Assembly (NCBI RefSeq): GCF_000154905.1
Contig: NZ_GG770539.1
Coordinates: 3,304,154-3,349,415, forward strand
Source of the DNA: Streptomyces sp. SPB074
GTDB taxonomy: Bacteria > Actinomycetota > Actinomycetes > Streptomycetales > Streptomycetaceae
Direction: 5' to 3'
DNA: 45,262 nt
A program made the translations under genes and the position numbers. This document shows, piece by piece, positions 31,590-39,460 of the stretch (position 1 is the stretch's first letter; each line of letters starts with the position of its first letter). The notes below the pieces were generated by a model. That model was not told the origin of the DNA, searched no databases, and was given only the letters and a program-made list of their open reading frames with translations.

Positions 31590-32843
31590 ATGACTCGACA
31601 CGGAGACACGACCACGGTCCAGCAGACCCATGTCCTGCTGGAAATCGTCAAGGCATTCGCGGTGTGTGAACACGCGGTGGCTGCCGGGGAGCTGACCGGT
31701 CCCCGGCGTCTGGACCGCCTCATGGAAGCCCACGGGATTCTGATGGCGGCATGTGGTCCCGAACACCACATCGCCTTCGACGAATTGATGGGCAGACTCA
31801 CCGGTGAACGGGCGGGGTCCCTCGAGAGGTTGCTGCCCGAGTGGATCAACGCTGAGGAACTCGCCGGCGTACGGCTCTTGGAGAGCGACGGCGTCGCAAC
31901 CGAGGACGGCTTCGATTTCCGGCACGAGGCGCAACGTGTCATGCGCGCCGCGGAGAAGGTCGGGAAGTTCAGCGGCCAGGTCACCAAGCCCAAGCTGGAT
32001 GACGAGTACAGCCAAGAATCCATCTTCAGCGCGATCAAGGGCCCCTTCTACGAGAGGCACCGCAGGACGCTGGTCGAGAACCCGACCGTCCCAAGGAAGG
32101 ATCTGGCTACCCTCAGCCTGCCTTCCCGGGCGAACGACTTCTACCGCCCCATCGCTCAATACGCGCAGTACAGCGGCTGGTGGTGGCCCTGTCCGGCCTG
32201 TCAGTGGCCGATGAAGGTGACGACAGACCGATCCACCGGGCGTATCCGCGGCCAAGTACGCTGCCTGTACCCCTGGCACGATGAGACGGGCGCGTCATAC
32301 GAGTTCGTCGTGACCACTCGCCGGAAAACGGCTCCCGAGCTGCACCCGACATTCGAGTGCCGAGTGCCTTCGGGTCGCTTCGCCCCGCTGTGGACCGGTG
32401 CCGTTCCGCTAATGCCGGAGGCCCGAGCGGTGGAGGAAACGGTCGTGCTGGTGCGGCCCGTATGGCGATACACCGTGGTACCCGGACTTCCCGAGCTGGC
32501 CCTGCATCGGGCAGTCTCGGCCAGCCTCGAGGGCACACCCTGGACGTCGCACCTGTGGCCCAACGGGGATCAGTGCGACCTGTGGATGACCCATGCCGAC
32601 AACGATGAACCCCAGTTCATGGCCGACTTCAAGGACTACACCTGGTCCAACCATCTGGTCAGCAAACTCGACCTGGACGGCGGCGACCGAGGCGGCGCCG
32701 AGTATTTGGTGGTGCCTGACCATCGCAGGGAGCAAGTGGACCAGCTCAATGCGGTGTGCCGCAGACACGGGATGAAAGCGGCGATGACCGCGACGGAATA
32801 CCTGGAGATGGTCATCAACCACGCCAAGGGGGGCCAGGCATGA
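31590..32843 (+). CDS. pPIWI-RE system nuclease (PD-(D/E)xK REase)
   Basis: A 417-residue protein from the ATG at 31590. Residues 1-180 are a helical region matching the pPIWI_RE_Y-type N-terminus of these proteins. A Cys motif follows (C201-x2-C204 ... C225-x4-H230), probably a zinc ribbon. The C-terminal third is a restriction-endonuclease fold with D330 (DQCDLWM) and D346-F-K348 (MADFKDYTW), the D...(D/E)xK arrangement. This is the REase of the three-gene pPIWI-RE module defined by comparative genomics. It starts the operon; its stop overlaps the helicase start (ATGA). Predicted to cut DNA when the PIWI protein and helicase engage an invader, which is inference. Confidence 0.88.
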   Translation: MTRHGDTTTVQQTHVLLEIVKAFAVCEHAVAAGELTGPRRLDRLMEAHGILMAACGPEHHIAFDELMGRLTGERAGSLERLLPEWINAEELAGVRLLESDGVATEDGFDFRHEAQRVMRAAEKVGKFSGQVTKPKLDDEYSQESIFSAIKGPFYERHRRTLVENPTVPRKDLATLSLPSRANDFYRPIAQYAQYSGWWWPCPACQWPMKVTTDRSTGRIRGQVRCLYPWHDETGASYEFVVTTRRKTAPELHPTFECRVPSGRFAPLWTGAVPLMPEARAVEETVVLVRPVWRYTVVPGLPELALHRAVSASLEGTPWTSHLWPNGDQCDLWMTHADNDEPQFMADFKDYTWSNHLVSKLDLDGGDRGGAEYLVVPDHRREQVDQLNAVCRRHGMKAAMTATEYLEMVINHAKGGQA

Positions 32844-35800
32844 GCGGCGACATGACGGGCACGGAGGCCGGCCTCGCCGGAGCACTTGCGCTGGCCGCCC
32901 ACTACTTCCCACGCAAGGACGACGAGGGGCATGTTCTGGCTGGCTTCGAGGAAGCCACGTTCTTCGCGCACCGAAAGCCGCAAGCCTGGTCCGAGTGGGC
33001 GAACCTGCCCACTACTGAGCGAAACCTCATCCGTCAGGTTATGACCCTGATGGCTCAGGACTGGACGGATCCGAAGAAGCTCCGGACCTCGGTGCTCGCC
33101 ATGCTCGGAGTCCTGTCATCAGAGCCGGACATCGCCGATCGCTCCGGAGGTTCGCTGCGTTTGCCACCTGGAGATCCACACCGTGCGGACGCAGCGATCC
33201 CGCGTATGGGAGGTGACTTTCTCGGCTACGTGCAACGCGTCACCGGCCCCTTCTTCACCTTCGGCAAGCGCCCCAAGGCCCAGGCATTCGCCGGCCCGGG
33301 AAAGCTGAAGACGAGGACTGCCTACCTGGGCCCGGAGCACGGCACGACCAGCAGGGAGATCGTCATCCCGGCCACGCCCGACTTTCGGGAAGCACCCGGG
33401 CATGAGTTCCTGCCTCAGGTGCACACTCGGCCGCCGCGTGACCGGGTCGCACCGACCGTGGAGCAGCTGTTGGAGGTCGCCAAGACCCTCAGCGGGCAGG
33501 ACAAGAGCGTCCGCTACCTGCACAAGGTGCTCAAGCGGTTCTTCAAGAGCATGAAGACGACGACGGGCGCGCTGACCGAACTCGACCTGACTGCTGGCGA
33601 TCTGCAGCTGCTCAACGCTCCCACGGGAAGCGGCAAGACCGTCCTGGTGAGGGTTCTGGCCTCATGGGCTGCTCTGAACGACCGGCGCATCGCTCTCGGC
33701 GTCACAGACGTCCGGGCCACCTTGGAGATGGCCTGGGACATCAATAACGACCTGGCCTATCTCCACAAGATCAAGCGGCTCATCGAGCCCACTCACTGCA
33801 CGCCGTTGATGTCCCCGTCAAGCATGCACCGGCGCGCCATGGACTATGCAGCCCTGGGCACCTCCACCCAGATCGACGAGTGGGACCGTCGCGCCAGGAC
33901 GGACATCGGCCTTCTGTCGACCGGATGCGCGCAGCGGGCGCTCATGGACCCGCCCACCCTGTACCCCTACGGGGAAGAGAACTGCACCTCGCTGACCTCT
34001 GAGGCCACTGGCTCCAACCGGCTGACCTGCCCGTTCGCACCGACGTGCGGCAAGTTTCAGCAGTTCTACCGGGCCACCAACGCGGCCGTCATCGTCACCA
34101 ACCACGCAAACCTGCTCGAAGGACGCACTCGAATCGGTGTCGTGCTGGACGGGCAGGAGTTCCGCGGTCAGGCGCGCGGCACCCGGGGCATGAGCGTCCT
34201 GGAGATGACCCTGCGCGCCTGCGATGCCCTGGTGATCGACGAGATCGACGCCTTCCAGACAGCAGCGATCAGCCGCTGCACTTCGGAAATCACCCTCGCC
34301 TCCCGGAAGAGGACGACCGCACTGCGGGAGATCGACTCCGACGCGAAGAACCTTCCTGTTGTCCACGAGATGGGGCTCGTCTCACCGGTCAGCCATGCCC
34401 GCCTCATGGCCGAGATGCTGCTGCTGTGGCTCTGCTCCGGACGTGGGCTGAAGCTGAATCCCGGCAACGAAATGGACGGCCCCGACGGCGCCGGCCGCGA
34501 CAACACCGGCTGGCGTCTGGCCCACTCACGGGACCGCGAGATCCTCCAGATCCTCTTCCCCGAAGCGACTGCGGCCGAGGACATCCCGCCCGAGCTGTTC
34601 GCCTTCCTCAACGAAATCATGCCCGCCCGCTGGTACGGCTCTGAGCCGGACGAGGAAGAGTTCGACCTCCCCGAAGGCGCGGACTGGGACGCCGTTCAGA
34701 CCGCCCTGATGACGCTCACAGCGCAGCGCGGCCAGGACCATCTCACGGACACCCGCGACGAGATGCGCAAGCTTCTCCTCGGGCTCGTGCCCGACGCGCA
34801 CCGGCAGGCTGCTGTGATCAACCTGCTGGTCACCCGGACGGTGCTGCGCGAACTCGATGGCGCACTCGACGAACTGCGCGCGCAGGCACAGACCCTGCGT
34901 TACCTGGACCTGGGGTCGGTCCGCAAGATCCTTGAGACCATGCGCAGCAGCACGGTCGCCACCCTGTACCCCTTGGCGATGCTGGGCCGCTCCATCCACG
35001 GCTACCAGGTTAAGGGCATGGACAACAAGGAGAAGGAGGCCGAGCTCCTGTCCCGGTCGTTCGGAGGCGATCCGCATACGTTCGTTTCCGAACTCGGCGG
35101 CCTGACATCGCTTTTGACCGCCGGCGTGCAGCGTCCCGTCATGGGGCTGTCGGCCACTGCCTACCTGCCGCAGGCCGTGCAAGAGCACATCCACGCCCCG
35201 GTGCGATGGTGGCTGCCCGATACGCGCCCCGAATCCATCGTCGCTCTCGCAACCCCTGTACGCAGTGGCGCCGGCGACGCGATGCGTATCGGTGGTCTGC
35301 CACCGGAACTGAAACCCAACGCCCTGCGAGATCTCGGGCGGGGTCTTTACGAGCAGCAGCTCGCCCGACGCCTGGCTTACCTGGAGAAACGGGAGCCGGA
35401 GCGAGCCCGTGCCATTCTCACGGTCAACTCTTACGAGCAGGCCGCCCACCTCGCTTCCGGAGTGGCGCAAGCCGACGGTCTTAACCACCGGGTCTGCCTG
35501 CTCGTGAAGAAGGCAGAGAAGCAGAACTACGAGGAGCACCTGCCTCCTCATGTGGACAGGATGGTCCGCGAGGAACTGAAGGACTTCCCCGAACGCGGGG
35601 AAATCCTGATCGCCCCCCTCGCTGTCATCGGACGAGGTCTGAACATCGTCGTGGGCACACGCTCCGCTGTCCGCGACATCTACCTCTGTGTCCGGCCCGT
35701 CCTCAGCATCGAGGACACCGACTGGCTGCACGCGAGCGTCAACGCCGCCGGCGTCAACACCCTCCCCGTCGGCGGCAGCGACACCCCGCTGGCCGACTTG

Positions 35801-36142
35801 CGCAGAGCCGGGGAAGCATCCTGGAAGCAACTCTCCAAGATCCTCCGCTCCCCGGCCCGGTTCTCCAACATGGACCACGACCTGCGCAAAGAACTCGTCG
35901 CAGGAATGCTCGTCTTGCTCATCCAGCTCGCCGGCCGAGCCCGCCGCGGCGAAACCGACATGACCCTGCACATCGTGGACCACGCCATCCACGACCAGAA
36001 GTTCAGCTCCGACCTGGCCACGATCATCAAGCAGATCTATGCCGACTGGAACCCCGAGCAGCGGGCAATCATGAACGAGCTCTACGGTCAAGCACTTCAG
36101 GCATTCCTCACCTACGCAGGACTCGATCGCGAGATGCTCTGA
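32840..36142 (+). CDS. pPIWI-RE system DinG/XPD-like helicase
   Basis: A 1100-residue superfamily-2 helicase from the ATG overlapping the REase stop. The first 250 residues are a family-specific domain (pPIWI_RE_Z-like). Walker A is NAPTGSGKT (259-267) and motif II is VIDEID (466-470). Between them are four cysteines, C363, C382, C397 and C403, spaced like the 4Fe-4S cluster ligands of XPD/DinG enzymes. TNHANLLEGR matches the DinG motif before DEAH. In the second RecA-like domain MGLSATAYLP (motif III/IV area), ILTVNSYEQAAHLASG and APLAVIGRGLNIVVG (R932, motif VI) are visible. DinG helicases unwind RNA-DNA hybrids and R-loops, which suits a partner of a nucleic-acid-guided PIWI protein. Confidence 0.88.
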   Translation: MSGDMTGTEAGLAGALALAAHYFPRKDDEGHVLAGFEEATFFAHRKPQAWSEWANLPTTERNLIRQVMTLMAQDWTDPKKLRTSVLAMLGVLSSEPDIADRSGGSLRLPPGDPHRADAAIPRMGGDFLGYVQRVTGPFFTFGKRPKAQAFAGPGKLKTRTAYLGPEHGTTSREIVIPATPDFREAPGHEFLPQVHTRPPRDRVAPTVEQLLEVAKTLSGQDKSVRYLHKVLKRFFKSMKTTTGALTELDLTAGDLQLLNAPTGSGKTVLVRVLASWAALNDRRIALGVTDVRATLEMAWDINNDLAYLHKIKRLIEPTHCTPLMSPSSMHRRAMDYAALGTSTQIDEWDRRARTDIGLLSTGCAQRALMDPPTLYPYGEENCTSLTSEATGSNRLTCPFAPTCGKFQQFYRATNAAVIVTNHANLLEGRTRIGVVLDGQEFRGQARGTRGMSVLEMTLRACDALVIDEIDAFQTAAISRCTSEITLASRKRTTALREIDSDAKNLPVVHEMGLVSPVSHARLMAEMLLLWLCSGRGLKLNPGNEMDGPDGAGRDNTGWRLAHSRDREILQILFPEATAAEDIPPELFAFLNEIMPARWYGSEPDEEEFDLPEGADWDAVQTALMTLTAQRGQDHLTDTRDEMRKLLLGLVPDAHRQAAVINLLVTRTVLRELDGALDELRAQAQTLRYLDLGSVRKILETMRSSTVATLYPLAMLGRSIHGYQVKGMDNKEKEAELLSRSFGGDPHTFVSELGGLTSLLTAGVQRPVMGLSATAYLPQAVQEHIHAPVRWWLPDTRPESIVALATPVRSGAGDAMRIGGLPPELKPNALRDLGRGLYEQQLARRLAYLEKREPERARAILTVNSYEQAAHLASGVAQADGLNHRVCLLVKKAEKQNYEEHLPPHVDRMVREELKDFPERGEILIAPLAVIGRGLNIVVGTRSAVRDIYLCVRPVLSIEDTDWLHASVNAAGVNTLPVGGSDTPLADLRRAGEASWKQLSKILRSPARFSNMDHDLRKELVAGMLVLLIQLAGRARRGETDMTLHIVDHAIHDQKFSSDLATIIKQIYADWNPEQRAIMNELYGQALQAFLTYAGLDREML

Positions 36143-36155
36143 ACGAGCTACATCT

Positions 36156-36212
36156 GCCCCCGCCCTCCCTTGGTGCAGGCGGGGGCTTTTCTCCCTGCCA
36201 GGGAGAAAAGCC
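36156..36212 (+). promoter_or_regulatory. Tandem overlapping hairpins between helicase and PIWI genes
   Basis: Hairpin 1: GCCCCCGCC (36156-36164) pairs with GGCGGGGGC (36178-36186) and is followed by TTTT, a terminator-like structure. Hairpin 2: GGCTTTTCTCCCT (36184-36196) pairs perfectly over 13 bp with AGGGAGAAAAGCC (36200-36212) around a GCC loop. They share bases 36184-36186 and so partly exclude each other. The PIWI ribosome site (GAGG, about 36219) follows at once. This could be a partial terminator, attenuator or mRNA processing/stability element that sets PIWI levels relative to the nuclease and helicase. Confidence 0.65.
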
Positions 36213-36234
36213 GAGAGAAGAGGTAAGACCGTCC

Positions 36235-39219
36235 ATGGGGCGTCGCAGCACGCAGCGGGATCTCACCGCACACACCACATCGATCAAGTGCACCCCACAG
36301 CTCCTGGACGGCATGACCGCCCTGGTCTGGGGCTTCGGTGACTACCACTCGCCGACGCGCAGAGCCTGGCGTGACCTGGGCAGCACGGCCAACCGCAACA
36401 GCAAGCGGATCGCAGGCGTACAGGACTCCGACCCCTTCCTGATTCCGTACTCCATCGCGGTCACCGTCCTCCAGCAGATCACTGACGGGTATGTGTACCT
36501 GGACAGAGACCTGGCGTTCATGGTGACGCTCAGCCCCGTCGAACCCGCCGTCCTCAAGAATGTCTTCACCTACCTGGAAGGGATCGTCCGCAAGATCCCT
36601 CTCGACGAGATCCCGTTCATGGACGAGCCCGCCTTGGCGAAACTCGTGGCCGACGTCACCCCGCAGTCGCTCAGCCTCGCCGAGAACATCCTCGCCAAAA
36701 AAGACGACAGGCCGGCCAGCCCTGAAAGCTGGGCCTATCAGGCGGTGAAGTGGCACATCGCGAAGAAGCTGGCCGCTAAACCGCTCTTGGACACGGAAGT
36801 GGAACCGGTCCGCGAGCCGTACGAGACGAAGGACGGCGAGACGAAGGAACGCATCGTCGACTGGCGGCCGTCCACCAACACCGCGGCCGTGTATTACCGA
36901 CCCGACAGCGACGGCGACCTGCTCGCATGGGACCACCCCATCGGCCCGCTGTTCGCCTCCCTGGCCCATCCTGTCAATCTCAGTGAGGCTGCCACCGCCC
37001 GTCCCAAGGACCCCACGCGGACGCAAGTCCAGTACGCAATGTCCCGCGTGTCGGTGAAAATGGCCACCTACACTGCCGAGCCCAACCCCGTCCTGAACCT
37101 GAACGCACACATCCGCCGCGTCAACAACACCGTGGTCCACGCGCGCACTGCCTTGCTTGATCAAGGGACGCAGCGCCCACTGCTTTCCCTCTCTCTGGAC
37201 GGGTGGGGCCTGCGCCAGGCGAACAAACACGCGCTGGAGATCCTGGCTAAACTCGACGCCGACCGGACAGCGCTCACAGCCTTGGAAGAGCGCGTTGCCG
37301 ACGAACGCCACCGCCTGAACCTGAGGGACGAAGACGGTAAGAGGGTAGACATCCTCACGCCCGCGCCGGGCACCATCCGGCCGACCATGCCCAAAACGGA
37401 CTCCTTCGCTGTCGGTACCGGCGCCGGCATCTACCAGCTCTCTCTTCTCCAGGACCAGATCCGGCGCGCCTTCGGCGACACCGTCTCTCTGCTCGAGCTG
37501 AAGTCGAAGGGGAACGTGTTCGGCAAGCGGCTCCACGAACCCGCCACCTCGGCGCAGGGGAAGGAGAAGAAGAAGCGAAAGAGCGACGGGGATTACATCG
37601 ACCTCATCGGTAATCCCTCGCCCGATAGCATCCGGCGGTCCATCGAAGCAGCCGGCTACACCAAGCTCCGGATCCTGTGCCTCTGGTACCGAGACGAGAC
37701 CCTTACGCGCATGATCCATGGCCTCGCCCACCCCTACAGCCTCGATCCGAAACACATCGACCCCAACCCCAACGGAAGGGACACCACGCCTCTCGCGGAG
37801 GGCATCGAGGCAGTCTTCTGCAACGCCGAGGCTCTGCTGAAGCACGGTCCTGGAAAGGAGAGGGCCTCGGACGCCGAGGCCCTCATCAGCCAGTTCGCGG
37901 AACCGGGCGTGCTCCTCGCGGCCTGGTGCGAGACGGAGCTCCCCGTCCGCGGGGAGGAGCATGAAGGCATGAAGCCCGCCGAGGTGAAGTCCGCCCTCGC
38001 CGAGAATGACGCCAAACACCAGGTAGTACGGGAGCTCGCAAAGGCCAGAGTGCCGTCTCAGTTCTTGGTCGGCCGCACCTTCGACCCGTTCACCAAGTCG
38101 TTCAGTACCGTCAAGAGGCCCGCTGCGGCGTTCGAAGACCACCGCGTCTACATGGGCCAGCTGGACTTGTACCGATCGTGCGGCGTGATCGACGATCGAT
38201 TCGAGCGTGCTCTCTACCCTGAAGACGACCCCTATCCGTTGCCTCGCATGGCCTTCGTGGGCATCCATATCCGCAAGCAGGCCACCGATCGCAAGTACAA
38301 GGGACAGCCCAAGAGGATCATCACCGCCACCGCGGTGATCCCGTCCCGCAATGCCGGCGAGACCTGGCGCATGCTCGGTTGGAGCAACATCCACCCGCAG
38401 TGGGAGCACTATGCGCGGGCGCAGAGCAATTTCCACGCCTCCAACTACCCTCTGCACACGCAGGACGGCCAAGGCGAAATGCAGCGTTGGGCACAGGCCG
38501 GCGAGGACGTCCGTACCGCCCTCCAAGAGCTCAGCGACGAGCTCGATGGGCTCCCGTACGCCCTGATGATCGACGGCCATGCCAGCCGCCGCGTATGGCC
38601 GGGCCTGCATAACAACAAGCAGGGCCTCCCCCCGGACCCGAACGACCCGCGCCTGTGGCTTCCGGGGAGCGGCCTGCCCGCTTCCTGGAACCCCGTCAGC
38701 ATCATCCGCATGAATTGCGCGCAGGCCGAGATGCCGCGACTCGTATCCGTCACCGAGAAGCTGAAGAACGGCACCACCAAGCCGCTTAAGACCTCCAGCG
38801 ACCTCTACTACCCTGAAGAGCGACCCGAGGGGCATCCGTGGTTCCTGTTCACCGAGCCCCGCAACTACGGTAAGAAGCGCCACGGACAGTGGAAGACCCG
38901 CTGGCGCGCGGACCCGGGCAAGGCGTCAAAGAACGCTGACGAGCGCAAGGAGAACGAGCTCAACTCCCCCTGGTACAGCATGACCACGCGCGAAATCACT
39001 CCGATGCACACACGCTACGGGTACGAGCGCGAGGCCCTCGCCGTCGCCGCAGCCCGACTCAGCCACCAGGCACTCTCGTGGTCCGACCGGACCCGCTACC
39101 CCGCGCCACTTCACGCCGCGCTGCAGATGGACCTTGGCCATCCCCAGTTCCGGCGTTCCGAGCCAAAGGACCAAGCGAGCCTCGACATCCTCAAGGAAGC
39201 CTGCGGCACCGACGCATAA
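36235..39219 (+). CDS. pPIWI-RE protein (prokaryotic PIWI, RNase H fold)
   Basis: A 994-residue protein from the ATG at 36235, with an AAGAGG-type ribosome site. The N-terminal half (to about 400) corresponds to the pPIWI_RE_X region (former DUF3962), the middle (about 410-640) to the MID domain that should hold a guide 5' end (LRILCLWYRDETLTRMI), and 650-990 to the RNase H-fold PIWI domain (former DUF3893). In this domain MAFVGIHIRK (672-) is the first core strand, MIDGHASRRVW carries D780, and IIRMNCAQAEMPRLV carries R825 and E832, which I take to be the conserved Arg and Glu that give the family its name. A lysine-rich loop (GKEKKKRKS) interrupts the region before MID. Last gene of the operon; probably the guided recognition component. 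Confidence 0.88.
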   Translation: MGRRSTQRDLTAHTTSIKCTPQLLDGMTALVWGFGDYHSPTRRAWRDLGSTANRNSKRIAGVQDSDPFLIPYSIAVTVLQQITDGYVYLDRDLAFMVTLSPVEPAVLKNVFTYLEGIVRKIPLDEIPFMDEPALAKLVADVTPQSLSLAENILAKKDDRPASPESWAYQAVKWHIAKKLAAKPLLDTEVEPVREPYETKDGETKERIVDWRPSTNTAAVYYRPDSDGDLLAWDHPIGPLFASLAHPVNLSEAATARPKDPTRTQVQYAMSRVSVKMATYTAEPNPVLNLNAHIRRVNNTVVHARTALLDQGTQRPLLSLSLDGWGLRQANKHALEILAKLDADRTALTALEERVADERHRLNLRDEDGKRVDILTPAPGTIRPTMPKTDSFAVGTGAGIYQLSLLQDQIRRAFGDTVSLLELKSKGNVFGKRLHEPATSAQGKEKKKRKSDGDYIDLIGNPSPDSIRRSIEAAGYTKLRILCLWYRDETLTRMIHGLAHPYSLDPKHIDPNPNGRDTTPLAEGIEAVFCNAEALLKHGPGKERASDAEALISQFAEPGVLLAAWCETELPVRGEEHEGMKPAEVKSALAENDAKHQVVRELAKARVPSQFLVGRTFDPFTKSFSTVKRPAAAFEDHRVYMGQLDLYRSCGVIDDRFERALYPEDDPYPLPRMAFVGIHIRKQATDRKYKGQPKRIITATAVIPSRNAGETWRMLGWSNIHPQWEHYARAQSNFHASNYPLHTQDGQGEMQRWAQAGEDVRTALQELSDELDGLPYALMIDGHASRRVWPGLHNNKQGLPPDPNDPRLWLPGSGLPASWNPVSIIRMNCAQAEMPRLVSVTEKLKNGTTKPLKTSSDLYYPEERPEGHPWFLFTEPRNYGKKRHGQWKTRWRADPGKASKNADERKENELNSPWYSMTTREITPMHTRYGYEREALAVAAARLSHQALSWSDRTRYPAPLHAALQMDLGHPQFRRSEPKDQASLDILKEACGTDA

Positions 39220-39340
39220 TCCGGCGTCGGCCCAGCCGTCGAGTCCGTGATCACGAATGCCATGCCGAATTGGAACTGCTCCATGGAAGCTGACAGAAGC
39301 GGTGCAAGCGCTTCAAGGACCGGATCCCCACCGGCCTGAT

Positions 39341-39356
39341 GAGCCCCCGAGGGCTC
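39341..39356. terminator. Small hairpin after the pPIWI-RE operon
   Basis: GAGCCC-CCGA-GGGCTC, a six-base-pair stem with a four-base loop, 121 bases past the PIWI stop. It is the only terminator-like structure before the att site; it is weak and has no T tract. Apart from this and the arm sites I see nothing between 39220 and 39501. Confidence 0.4.
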
Positions 39357-39386
39357 CTAGATGATCACGGAAGGCCGGGGCTGGCG

Positions 39387-39405
39387 GGTCTCAGTTCTGG
39401 TCTCA
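39387..39405. promoter_or_regulatory. Paired GGTCTCA sites at the right end of element 2
   Basis: GGTCTCA at 39387-39393 and 39399-39405, again 12 bp apart and 97 bases inside the att core. No such pair exists on the chromosomal side of 39557. Together with 7224/7236 and 7706/7718 this gives one pair at every element end in view. Confidence 0.6.
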
Positions 39406-39460
39406 TTCGCCGCCGTCCGGCCCCGTCCGGACAGGGCCACCCCGAACGTTCCGCCGCAGG

